This document shows, one piece after another, positions 1 to 7,386 of a stretch of DNA of 13,164 bases. Position 1 is the stretch's first letter. Each line of letters begins with the position of its first letter. Position numbers and translations under genes: made by a program. The stretch comes from Firmicutes bacterium UBA1426. Lineage in GTDB: Bacteria; Bacillota; Clostridia; Peptostreptococcales; Anaerovoracaceae. The notes under the pieces were generated by a model, which worked only from the letters and a program-made list of their open reading frames with translations, was not told the origin of the DNA and ran no database searches. The stretch covers positions 1 through 13,164 of the forward strand of contig DCUA01000221.1 of the NCBI GenBank assembly GCA_002329675.1. The letters are read 5' to 3'.

Positions 1-17
1 CCTTTTCGGACACTTTG

Positions 18-100
18 TGGTGCGGTTGAAGGGACTTGAACCCATACCCTCTCGGACACGGCCCTCAACCGTGCGCGTCTGCCGATTCCGCCACAACCGC
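18..100 (-). tRNA. tRNA-Leu (anticodon GAG), CCA end encoded
   Basis: Read on the minus strand, the sequence folds as a class II tRNA. The acceptor stem GCGGTTG pairs with CAACCGC, followed by discriminator A at position 21 and an encoded CCA at 20-18. The D arm is typical of tRNA-Leu. The anticodon stem CACGG/CCGTG holds the loop TTGAGGG, giving anticodon GAG, which reads CUC and CUU leucine codons. The variable arm is short (TCC, loop GAGA, GGG). The T loop is TTCAAGT. The T stem ATGGG/CCCTT contains one U-U mismatch at the second pair, which is unusual but tolerable. It is served by its own promoter just upstream, so it need not depend on read-through from the gene at 171-1736. Whether more tRNAs follow lies outside the window. 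Confidence 0.97.
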
Positions 101-119
101 ATGCTTTTCAGCCACGAAT

Positions 120-151
120 ATTATAGTAACTGGATGGCTCCTCTTTGTCAA
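120..151 (-). promoter_or_regulatory. Promoter of tRNA-Leu, housekeeping sigma type
   Basis: On the minus strand a perfect TTGACA (151-146) is followed after 17 bp by TACTAT (128-123), which itself overlaps a perfect TATAAT (125-120) at a 20-bp spacing. The 17-bp pairing is the more likely functional one. Transcription would begin near position 115, about 15 nt before the mature tRNA. The -35 box lies inside a short inverted repeat, TTTGTC-TT-GACAAA. Confidence 0.72.
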
Positions 152-170
152 GACAAATTATGATTTTTTG

Positions 171-1736
171 CTATTCCTCTGTCTTCAACCGGGACACTCT
201 CCAATTTTCACTGCCATGATAGATATTATAGAAATAAGGCTCAATATCACCTGTCAGATCTGTTGAAGCAGCAAATCCATAAGTTTTGTACAAAAGACAG
301 TAATAAGGGATTTCGCTGGTGTAGAGTTGATGGAGAGATTCAAAAGTCTTTCTCTTCTCTGGTGTTGGTATACCTTGCTGAAGTCTGTCCAGCAGACTAT
401 CCATCTGCGGATTTGCGTACTTGATGAGATTGTCGCTTTCGCTGTGAAGAACCGGTCTTAAATCGTAGTTCTCGTGGAATCGAAAGCCTCCCAAAAAAAG
501 GTCAAATTCTCCTTTTTCAAGAGCCGCATTATAATCATCTTTTAGCAGAGGTATCAGCGTAATGGAGATCCCCGCCTTCTCCAAGCCGGATTTTATCACC
601 TGGGCAGCAAGGTTACGTGCCTGATTCTCCGCATTGAAAACCAAATTAAGAGATAGTCCTTCGTATTCAGCACTTTTCAAGAGCTCAACGGCCTTGGCGG
701 TGTCATAATCATAGAGAGCTCCATCGCTTTCTACTCCCATGTAACCCGGGTAATAGATGGTATCATTTAATACTCCGCTATTATAGTAGCAGGTTTCCAG
801 GATCATCTGATTGTCAATTGCATGCGCAATAGCCTGCCGTACAACGGAGTTCTGCAGTGCTCCATGACTGAAGTTAAAGCCGAGGACCTCAACCTCATTG
901 GACAAAAACGGTACCATTTTGACCACCTTGTCCTCAACCAGGGTGTTCCGGTTTATATCCTTCAGATAGGTCAAATCCATTTCCCCGATATGGAAAAGGT
1001 TCACCGCTTCTTCCTTTTTAGGAATGAACTTAAATTGAAGAGTATTTTCAGGCACGGCCCCTCTGTAATCGGGATTGGGTGAAAGGGTTATCTGCTTTCC
1101 GGTCTCCAGATCGCTAATCAGATAAGGGCCCGTTCCCATAGGTATAAAGCCTGCCTCATCTTTGGCAAGATCACCGGGTCTTTTGTACTTATGAGAGGGC
1201 AGAATGGGAAACATAAGGTTTTCGAGAGCAGCTTGATTTCCATCCGCAAATTGGATCTGTATAGCATGAGTATCGAGGACTTTTGAAGACTTTATCAGAT
1301 CCAGGGAAGGTCCGTAAGTGCCCCTTCGCGCTGCAGGAATGCTTTTGTATGCGTCAATGGAGAACTTTACATCCTCAGCTGTAAAAGACTCACCATCCTG
1401 CCATCTCACACCTTCACGCAAGCGTATATGCAGAATCGTTCCATCCTGGTCATATTCATAGCTCTCGGCCAGCGCGCCTACCGCTTCAAGGTTGCTATTG
1501 AAGGCAAAAAGACCATCGTAGATCAGCTTGTTAAAATGGTAAGTGTCCTCATCAAGGGACAACAGGGGATTCAGTGTGCGAACCTTTTCCATGGGGATAG
1601 AAACAACAGCCGAAGTAATGCGTTCCGGTTCAGCTTCTGCTTCCTCACCGGGAAAAGTCCTGTCTTCTGAACACCCGGATACAGACAGTAACAGCAAAAT
1701 CAAAAATATAGAAGCTATGAATCGTCTTACCATCAT
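171..1736 (-). CDS. Solute-binding lipoprotein of a peptide-type ABC transporter (SBP family 5)
   Basis: This is a 521-residue extracellular substrate-binding lipoprotein of the OppA/DppA type (family 5), which captures oligopeptides, nickel complexes or similar solutes for an ABC importer. The N-terminus has two arginines, a hydrophobic stretch and the lipobox VSGC, with the lipidated cysteine at residue 22. The family signature follows around residues 88-130 (LAESYEYDQDG, then VRWQDGESFTAEDVKF). The length is normal. I chose the ATG at 1736 because it overlaps the coaE stop in an ATGA arrangement; a frame start at 1754 and the adjacent ATG at 1733 are alternatives. No permease or ATPase genes lie beside it, so it is an orphan binding protein at the end of the sigma-polA-coaE unit. 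Its ligand cannot be told from sequence. The family is clear; the substrate is unknown. Confidence 0.9.
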   Translation of the reverse strand: MMVRRFIASIFLILLLLSVSGCSEDRTFPGEEAEAEPERITSAVVSIPMEKVRTLNPLLSLDEDTYHFNKLIYDGLFAFNSNLEAVGALAESYEYDQDGTILHIRLREGVRWQDGESFTAEDVKFSIDAYKSIPAARRGTYGPSLDLIKSSKVLDTHAIQIQFADGNQAALENLMFPILPSHKYKRPGDLAKDEAGFIPMGTGPYLISDLETGKQITLSPNPDYRGAVPENTLQFKFIPKKEEAVNLFHIGEMDLTYLKDINRNTLVEDKVVKMVPFLSNEVEVLGFNFSHGALQNSVVRQAIAHAIDNQMILETCYYNSGVLNDTIYYPGYMGVESDGALYDYDTAKAVELLKSAEYEGLSLNLVFNAENQARNLAAQVIKSGLEKAGISITLIPLLKDDYNAALEKGEFDLFLGGFRFHENYDLRPVLHSESDNLIKYANPQMDSLLDRLQQGIPTPEKRKTFESLHQLYTSEIPYYCLLYKTYGFAASTDLTGDIEPYFYNIYHGSENWRVSRLKTEE

Positions 1737-2332
1737 AGACCTTCGTTCCCCCACAGTTCACTTAGCCTTTCATCGATTTGTTCATAAAGGATATCTCTAT
1801 CGCAACAATTATTCAACACCACATCGGATCTTTTGATCTTTTCGTCACGACCTGATTGATATCGGATCCTTTTCCGAACATCCTCCATGCTGCTTCCATC
1901 CCGCTCCATGACCCTTTGAATGCGTACATCTTCGTCTGCATCCACCAGCCAGACCTGATCCATATAACGATCCATCCCCGTTTCAAAAAGCAGTGGAACA
2001 TCGATGAATACAACCGGTTCCTCCGTCATAGCCTTCGCTCTGCTCAGAAGTATCTCTATGACTTTCCCGTGCATGATCTGATCCAGTATTTTTTTGTTTT
2101 CCGGATCTGAGAATGCAATCTTTGCCAGTGCACCCCGATCAAGGCTTCCGTCCGGGTTAAGGATCTCCTCCCCAAAGGTACGGGAAAGCTCGGAGAGTGT
2201 CTCTGTTCCCGGCTCCACGATTTCTCTTGCGACCAGATCTGCATCCAACACCGGGTATCCCTTTTGTTTCAGATAATCGGAAACGGTTGATTTCCCCGCA
2301 CCGATCCCCCCGGTCAGCCCGATAAGTTTCAT
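1733..2332 (-). CDS. coaE: Dephospho-CoA kinase
   Basis: The protein has 199 residues, the usual length. It carries out the last step of coenzyme A synthesis in the cytoplasm, phosphorylating the 3'-hydroxyl of the ribose of dephospho-CoA with ATP. Visible motifs are the P-loop GGIGAGKST at residues 8-16, the DADLVAREIV segment at 30-39 and the family signature IDVPLLFETG at 110-119. A basic RKRIRYQ stretch near 153-159 falls where the lid closes over ATP. A Shine-Dalgarno AGGAG sits about 7 nt upstream. It lies 22 nt after polA, a common bacterial neighbour, and its stop codon overlaps the start of the lipoprotein gene by 4 nt, which suggests translational coupling. Confidence 0.97.
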   Translation of the reverse strand: MKLIGLTGGIGAGKSTVSDYLKQKGYPVLDADLVAREIVEPGTETLSELSRTFGEEILNPDGSLDRGALAKIAFSDPENKKILDQIMHGKVIEILLSRAKAMTEEPVVFIDVPLLFETGMDRYMDQVWLVDADEDVRIQRVMERDGSSMEDVRKRIRYQSGRDEKIKRSDVVLNNCCDRDILYEQIDERLSELWGNEGL

Positions 2333-2354
2333 GTCCTGCTCCTGTTAGCTGGTG

Positions 2355-5066
2355 TTACTTAAGCTCGTACCAGTTTTCTCCTGTATTCAGATCCACACAC
2401 AGAGGCACCTTTAACTCCAGTGCATTCTCCATGTTTTCTCTTAATATGACTTTTACGCGTTCCAATTCTTCCCTGTGTGCCTGTATGATCAATTCATCAT
2501 GGACCTGCAGAATCAACCTGGATTTCAGACCTTCGGCCAATAGCTGCTTGTGACAGCGGGCCATGGCTATCTTGATGATGTCTGCAGCAGATCCCTGGAT
2601 GGGACTGTTCATGGCAAGCCGTTCTCCCGCCTGTCTCTGTATATAATTACTGGCTTTGATTTCGGGAATCGGCCTCTTCCGGTTCATAATGGTCGTGACG
2701 TAGCCGTTTTTTCTGCATTCCTCTACCTGACGGTCCATAAAGGCTTTCACATTGGCATATTTTTTAAAATACTCTTCAATGTAGATCTCCGCCATTTTTC
2801 TGGATATGTTCAACTCTGTAGCCAGACCAAAGCTGCTCATACCGTATATGACCCCAAAGTTAACAGCCTTGGCATTGCTCCTCTGGATTGAGGTCACTTC
2901 AGATTCGGGAACTCCGAACACCTTAGCCGCTGTTGTTCTGTGAATATCCGCACCCTGCCGGAAGGCCCCGATCAGCGTGGGATCCTCTGACAAATGGGCC
3001 AACACACGCAACTCGATCTGAGAATAGTCTGCTCCCACAAGAATGTATTCATCACTCTCGGGAATAAATGCTTTTCGCAGGCGCCTGCCTACTTCCTGTT
3101 TGATGGGGATGTTCTGCAGGTTTGGTTCCGTACAGCTGATACGCCCTGTGGCCGCAATCGTTTGCTGAAAATGCGCATGGATCTTGCCGTCATCATGGAG
3201 CATGGGTAACAACCCCTCCACATATGTGCTGTTCAACTTGGACAGGGTCCTGTATTCCAGGATCTGATCCACGATTTCATGATCGCCTCTCAGTCGTTCC
3301 AGTATTTCCGCATTTGTTGAATATCCGGTCTTGTTTTTCTTCCCGGACGGAAGCCCCAGTTTGTCAAACAGGATCTCACCCAACTGTCTCGGCGAGTTGA
3401 TGTTGAATTCCTCACCGGCCATAGAGTATATTTTCGAAGATATTTCGGCAATTTGTCCGGTCAGTGTCTGCCCTGCACGTAGCAGTTCATTCCGGTCCAC
3501 CGCAAATCCCTGGACCTCCATATGTGCTAACGAGCTGATCAAGGGTAGCTCTATCTCTTCAAATACCGGAAGGAGTCCTTCGCTGTTCAATCTATCATGC
3601 AGAACAGGATGGAGGGAAAACAAAGCAGCACACCATCTCGCACCATAACCCGGGTAGTCGATCTGCGGCTTTTCCAGAAATCCCAGTTGTTCTTCCTGAG
3701 TATTCGAGGTTTCGGGTCCTTCCAGCTCCTGATAAAAATATTCCAGAGTCAGCGCATTCAGGTCGTAGCTGCGCTTGCCGGGTTGGAGCAGATATTGGGC
3801 AATTGCTGTATCAAAAGCTGTTTCCGGCTCCCAATTTTCTAAACCGCTGCTTAGAAGGGCGTAATAATCCTCCTGGATATAATGCCCCACATAGCGTAAT
3901 TTCGTTTCTATAATCAACGATTTCAGCTCTTTTTGAAGGTCCTGAGCAGACAGATCGATATAGAAGCACTTCTGTTCCGTAGACAGGGCAGCCCCTGTGA
4001 GGATCGGTGCCCCTTTATGATTATTATCACTGAATACCTTCAGTGCCACAAGGTCACCATCCCCTAAATCCTTTTTCAGAACCTTAAAATCCTGTGTACT
4101 TTTTATGATTGTGATTGGTAGTATTTTTATTTCGGCAGAATCCCGATCTGATCTATGTTGGTCACTGCCTTCGGGTATCTGCAGCTTTTTAAGAAAACTG
4201 TTGAATTCCAGTTTCTTATAAAGCTCAATGAGCTTCTCGTATTCCGGTTCTTCCTCCACATAGTCCTCAAGATTTACTTCGATGGGAACTTGTGTATTGA
4301 TCTCCGCCAGACGCCGGCTCATAATGGCAAGCTGAGCATTCTCTTCAACTTTTTCCCGAAGCTTCGCGTTAGTGATCTGATCAGTATTACTGATCAGGTT
4401 AGCAACGCTGCCATATTCAAGCACGAGCTTTTGCGCCGTCTTTTCGCCCACTCCGGGCAGGCCTGGAATGTTATCCGAGGAATCGCCCATCAATCCTTTG
4501 AAGTCAATGAATTGCTCCGGTGTAAACCCGTACTTGTCCATCATCGCGTCATAATCATATACTTCAAACTCAGAAATGCCCTTTTTTGTGATGATTACCT
4601 TTGTGATGTGAGTAGCCAGCTGGAGTGCATCTTTATCTCCGGTGATGATGAGGGGTTCATACTCCTGCTCTTCGGCTATTCTGGCAACTGTGCCTATTAT
4701 ATCGTCCGCCTCAAAACCATCGATCTCAAGGATCCGTATGTTCAAAGCATCCAACAGCTCCTTCAGAACAGGCAATTGCATCGCAAGCTCCGGGGGCATT
4801 TTCTTTCTTCCCGCTTTGTAACCCTCAAACTCCAGATGGCGGAAAGTCGGTGCTTTTCTGTCAAAGGCCACCACCATATAACCGGGCTCGTAGTCTTTCC
4901 TTATTTTTTGCAATATATTAAGAAAACCGTACACCGCTTGTGTGTACAGTCCTTCTTTTGTGATCATCGGTCTTTGAATAGCATAATAAGCGCGGTTGAT
5001 CAGGCTGTTACCGTCAATCACTATCAGTCTGCGGTTCATCTCCTTCTGTGCTTTTCTCTGAATCAT
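2355..5066 (-). CDS. polA: DNA polymerase I, with a degenerate proofreading domain
   Basis: This 903-residue enzyme fills gaps and removes RNA primers in replication and repair. The 5' nuclease domain (about 10-295) keeps its acidic metal ligands: D18, D69, FEADD at 118-122, D144/D146 and D195/D198. The middle domain (about 310-500) keeps the exonuclease fold but has lost catalytic residues. The position of E. coli D355/E357 reads K343/F345, and that of D501 reads W478; only D400 remains. Proofreading is therefore predicted to be absent. The polymerase domain is intact: motif A D680, motif B R729/K733/F737/Y741 and motif C H856/D857/E858, each exactly 25 below the E. coli number. I chose the ATG at 5066 because AAGGAG lies 6 nt before it; the ATG at 5039 has AAGGAG abutting it. 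The start lies 53 nt inside the preceding gene. Confidence 0.98.
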   Translation of the reverse strand: MIQRKAQKEMNRRLIVIDGNSLINRAYYAIQRPMITKEGLYTQAVYGFLNILQKIRKDYEPGYMVVAFDRKAPTFRHLEFEGYKAGRKKMPPELAMQLPVLKELLDALNIRILEIDGFEADDIIGTVARIAEEQEYEPLIITGDKDALQLATHITKVIITKKGISEFEVYDYDAMMDKYGFTPEQFIDFKGLMGDSSDNIPGLPGVGEKTAQKLVLEYGSVANLISNTDQITNAKLREKVEENAQLAIMSRRLAEINTQVPIEVNLEDYVEEEPEYEKLIELYKKLEFNSFLKKLQIPEGSDQHRSDRDSAEIKILPITIIKSTQDFKVLKKDLGDGDLVALKVFSDNNHKGAPILTGAALSTEQKCFYIDLSAQDLQKELKSLIIETKLRYVGHYIQEDYYALLSSGLENWEPETAFDTAIAQYLLQPGKRSYDLNALTLEYFYQELEGPETSNTQEEQLGFLEKPQIDYPGYGARWCAALFSLHPVLHDRLNSEGLLPVFEEIELPLISSLAHMEVQGFAVDRNELLRAGQTLTGQIAEISSKIYSMAGEEFNINSPRQLGEILFDKLGLPSGKKNKTGYSTNAEILERLRGDHEIVDQILEYRTLSKLNSTYVEGLLPMLHDDGKIHAHFQQTIAATGRISCTEPNLQNIPIKQEVGRRLRKAFIPESDEYILVGADYSQIELRVLAHLSEDPTLIGAFRQGADIHRTTAAKVFGVPESEVTSIQRSNAKAVNFGVIYGMSSFGLATELNISRKMAEIYIEEYFKKYANVKAFMDRQVEECRKNGYVTTIMNRKRPIPEIKASNYIQRQAGERLAMNSPIQGSAADIIKIAMARCHKQLLAEGLKSRLILQVHDELIIQAHREELERVKVILRENMENALELKVPLCVDLNTGENWYELK

Positions 5067-5859
5067 GTATTTCTCCTTGCTCTCCCCTGAGAATCATAGG
5101 TTCATCAACGATTTGGCCTTCAGGATCCATAAGTATGTGAACTTCAAACAAATAGCTCCCGGTTTCACTATCTCTCTCGCAGTCCGTAACTTTATATTCA
5201 TAACCGGCCAGATATTCATCTACCAATCTTCGATACATCCAATATTCTTCCGTTGCCGCAACATACTTGCTGCCTTCTCTGCATAGGGTATCGGCTTCGG
5301 AACTCTGCATCCCATAGTAGATCTCTGCCTGCCCGGCATCCTGACCATTGCTGTCGGATTCACGGCTGCCCTCAGCATCTACTCTGCCCATAGCTGTAAC
5401 AGGCTGCTCCACTGGTAGAGTCAGCTCTTCCTTTGCTCGGATACTGCCGGCATCATCGATGCCTTTCGAGGCATCCAGTGCGGCGTTATCATTGGACATA
5501 TCCGCAGAAAGGCTCATCGGCGCATCCGCAGACTCTTCAGCCGGATTTACTCCCCTGTCGGGTCCGATGACATCATTATACATGGACACAGATGCAAAAA
5601 CAACTACAAAACATGCAGCTGCCGTTGCCGCCACTTTCAGATACCATTTGCGTTTCTCGTTTGCAGCAATCGCAAGCCTCTCTTTTCTGATCCTGCTGCC
5701 TTCCTCTTTCAACGCCTCGCTGAAACGCTTTTCAAAAGAATCCGGTATTTCAACCTCCGGGACATTGTGAAGGATTGCCAGTAGCTTTTCCATATCATTA
5801 TCCAGGATTTCGTTATCTATATCAATTGTTACATTATGCAAATCTGATTTCTTTTCCAT
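5014..5859 (-). CDS. Single-pass membrane protein, probable anti-sigma factor for the upstream ECF sigma
   Basis: This 281-residue protein has one membrane segment near residues 72-94. The first 71 residues are charged and predicted cytoplasmic; about 185 residues are predicted outside. The cytoplasmic part contains IPDSFEKRFSEAL (38-50), the kind of short amphipathic element seen near the start of many clostridial membrane-bound anti-sigma factors. It has no HxxxCxxC zinc motif, so it is not a classical ZAS anti-sigma. The outer part begins with a low-complexity Ala/Ser/Asp linker (about 100-180). It ends in a compact region with YWMYRRLVDEYLAGY and LFEVHILMDPEG, followed by an acidic tail. 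I do not recognise this outer domain. AGGAGG lies 5 nt upstream of the ATG, and the gene follows the sigma gene by 27 nt. The anti-sigma role is inferred from position and topology. Confidence 0.72.
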   Translation of the reverse strand: MEKKSDLHNVTIDIDNEILDNDMEKLLAILHNVPEVEIPDSFEKRFSEALKEEGSRIRKERLAIAANEKRKWYLKVAATAAACFVVVFASVSMYNDVIGPDRGVNPAEESADAPMSLSADMSNDNAALDASKGIDDAGSIRAKEELTLPVEQPVTAMGRVDAEGSRESDSNGQDAGQAEIYYGMQSSEADTLCREGSKYVAATEEYWMYRRLVDEYLAGYEYKVTDCERDSETGSYLFEVHILMDPEGQIVDEPMILRGEQGEIHDSEKSTEGDEPQTDSD

Positions 5860-5886
5860 TGGCGCCTCCTTCCCCTTTCTATCTTG

Positions 5887-6474
5887 TTAGACGCAGGATC
5901 TGTCGTATTGTTCCAGGATACTTTGCTTGAGTTTCTGCCTGGCACGATTGATCCTGGATTTCACTGTTCCCATGGAGCAATTGAGGATCTGCCCGATTTC
6001 TTCATAGGAAAAACCCTGTATATCCCGAAGTATAATAATGTCTTTCTGTTCTTTGGGGATCTCATTCAGGCAGTTCAGGACACAAGAGGTTGTGAGCTTT
6101 GCGTCAAATACCTCTGAAGGAGTGGGTGCGGTATCCGGTATTTCGATCATGGTTTCCCCATCTTCGTCTGTAAGATAAAGGCTAACATTAGTTCGTTGAT
6201 TCTTGTTCTTTCTAAGGAAATCGTTACAGGTATTTACTACGATCCGGTAGACCCAAGTATCAAACTTACAGTCCCCCTTAAATTTATTCAGATGGCGAAA
6301 TACTTTAATAAGGCTTTCCTGCAGGACATCCATAGCGTCCTCTTCGTCCCGCAGATAGCGAAGCGCCGTATTATAGGCCTTGGTTTTACAGTTTTGGATC
6401 AGCAATTCAAAGCTGGCCTCGTCTCCCGACTTGGCCTTCTCTATAAGAATTGCCTCATTGTAAACATCAGCCAT
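5887..6474 (-). CDS. RNA polymerase sigma factor, ECF subfamily (SigW/RpoE-like)
   Basis: This 195-residue sigma factor has only regions 2 and 4, the layout of the extracytoplasmic-function group. Region 2 covers roughly residues 20-90 and includes DEEDAMDVLQESLIKVFRHL, which contacts core polymerase, and FDTWVYRIVVNTCNDFLRK, which melts and reads the -10 element. A linker rich in acidic residues and proline (about 95-125) leads to region 4 (about 130-188), with the helix-turn-helix FSYEEIGQILNCSMGTVKSRI that reads the -35 element. Such factors switch on envelope or stress genes when released by a membrane anti-sigma partner, here presumably the next gene. A good minus-strand housekeeping-type promoter lies upstream at 6522-6550, so expression need not depend on itself. 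The regulon cannot be inferred here. Confidence 0.95.
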   Translation of the reverse strand: MADVYNEAILIEKAKSGDEASFELLIQNCKTKAYNTALRYLRDEEDAMDVLQESLIKVFRHLNKFKGDCKFDTWVYRIVVNTCNDFLRKNKNQRTNVSLYLTDEDGETMIEIPDTAPTPSEVFDAKLTTSCVLNCLNEIPKEQKDIIILRDIQGFSYEEIGQILNCSMGTVKSRINRARQKLKQSILEQYDRSCV

Positions 6475-6504
6475 ATGGATTACCCTTTTCTACAGAAAAA
6501 AATG

Positions 6505-6513
6505 TGTTATACT
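6505..6513 (+). promoter_or_regulatory. Extended -10 promoter of the PHP phosphatase gene
   Basis: The plus strand shows TGTTATACT, an extended -10 (TGn plus TATACT). I see no good -35 box at the expected spacing. The start would be near 6520, giving a leader of about 33 nt with GGAGG at 6543-6547, 5 nt before the ATG. Its predicted start lies within a few bases of the opposing promoter's start. Confidence 0.6.
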
Positions 6514-6521
6514 AAAAAGCA

Positions 6522-6550
6522 ATTATATCACAGTTAAAAAACGGAGGCAA
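6522..6550 (-). promoter_or_regulatory. Promoter of the ECF sigma operon
   Basis: On the minus strand TTGCCT (6550-6545) is followed after exactly 17 bp by a perfect TATAAT (6527-6522) preceded by TGA, an extended -10. Transcription would start near 6515. The -35 box coincides with the ribosome binding site of the divergent PHP gene. This is a housekeeping sigma pattern, not a typical ECF promoter. Confidence 0.7.
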
Positions 6551-6552
6551 TT

Positions 6553-7362
6553 ATGTATCTGACCCCCCTGGTTGATTACCACACACATACTACTTTTTCA
6601 ACAGACGGCTCTTCCACGATGAGGGAGATGGTATCGGCTGCCGCAGATGCCGGGATCAGCGAGATTGCTATAACTGATCACTATGATCCTGATTACCGAT
6701 TAGATGGCTGGGGCGAAGAATTCTCACAGGTTGAGTATCAGAATGAATTGATCCTCGTCCGTGAGGAGTTTAAGGATAGGGTTACGCTGGTCAAAGGCCT
6801 GGAGATCGGCATTCAGCATGGCGATACACTTAATAAATGCAGGCAGGCTGTAAGATCCTTCAACTATGACTTTATCCTCGGGTCTTTTCACTGTGCGGAA
6901 GAGTTTGAACTCTCCAACGGAAGTTTTTTTGAAAACCGCTCTGTAGAAGCAGCGACATTAGCCTTTTACAAATACGTTTATGATTGCCTGTATGACTACA
7001 AAGACTATGATGTGCTTGGACACATCAACGTCATCGATCGTTACGGTCCCTACGTTCCCTCTTACCATGATCTGATGGACGTAGTCTCCGAGGTCCTGAA
7101 ACTGATTATCCGGGACGGAAAAGGTATCGAGATCAATACCTCCTCCTTCCGTTATGGCATGGGAGATCACACCACACCCTCCCAGGATATTTTACTGCTC
7201 TACCATGAGCTTGGAGGAGAAATAATAACCGTGGGATCCGATGCTCATTCTGTCTGCGATGTGGGGTACGGGATCAAGTGGGCTTATGAGAAAATGAAAA
7301 GCGTTGGCTTTAGGTATGTTACCACCTTCAACCAACGCAAACCTGAATTTATTAAATTATAA
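6553..7362 (+). CDS. PHP-domain phosphatase, histidinol-phosphatase (HisJ/HisK) type
   Basis: This 269-residue metal-dependent phosphoesterase belongs to the PHP superfamily. All the usual metal-binding motifs are present in order: HTH at 10-12, STDG at 16-19, TDH at 41-43, E84 in GLEIG, H113 in SFHCAEE, H147 in GHINVIDRYG, E193 in GIEINTSS and SDAH at 229-232. Length and motif pattern fit the HisJ/HisK histidinol-phosphate phosphatases, which remove phosphate from L-histidinol phosphate in histidine synthesis. No his genes lie nearby, so another phosphomonoester substrate is quite possible and I give no gene symbol. The start is set by GGAGG 5 nt upstream. It is the only plus-strand gene here; it ends 24 nt from the converging peptidase gene, with no clear terminator between them. 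Confidence 0.92.
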   Translation: MYLTPLVDYHTHTTFSTDGSSTMREMVSAAADAGISEIAITDHYDPDYRLDGWGEEFSQVEYQNELILVREEFKDRVTLVKGLEIGIQHGDTLNKCRQAVRSFNYDFILGSFHCAEEFELSNGSFFENRSVEAATLAFYKYVYDCLYDYKDYDVLGHINVIDRYGPYVPSYHDLMDVVSEVLKLIIRDGKGIEINTSSFRYGMGDHTTPSQDILLLYHELGGEIITVGSDAHSVCDVGYGIKWAYEKMKSVGFRYVTTFNQRKPEFIKL

Positions 7363-7386
7363 TCTATGATGGGGAACTATTATACC

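Noticed and set aside
4155..5090. A 311-codon open frame on the plus strand opposite the 5' half of polA.
   Set aside because: Its translation shows no recognisable domain and it lies fully antisense to a well-conserved gene; it is best explained by codon bias of polA.
7357..7386. A TATAAT...ATTATA inverted repeat between the converging PHP and peptidase genes, as a bidirectional terminator.
   Set aside because: The arms are only six A-T pairs with a 15-nt loop and no U-tract, too weak to support a terminator call.
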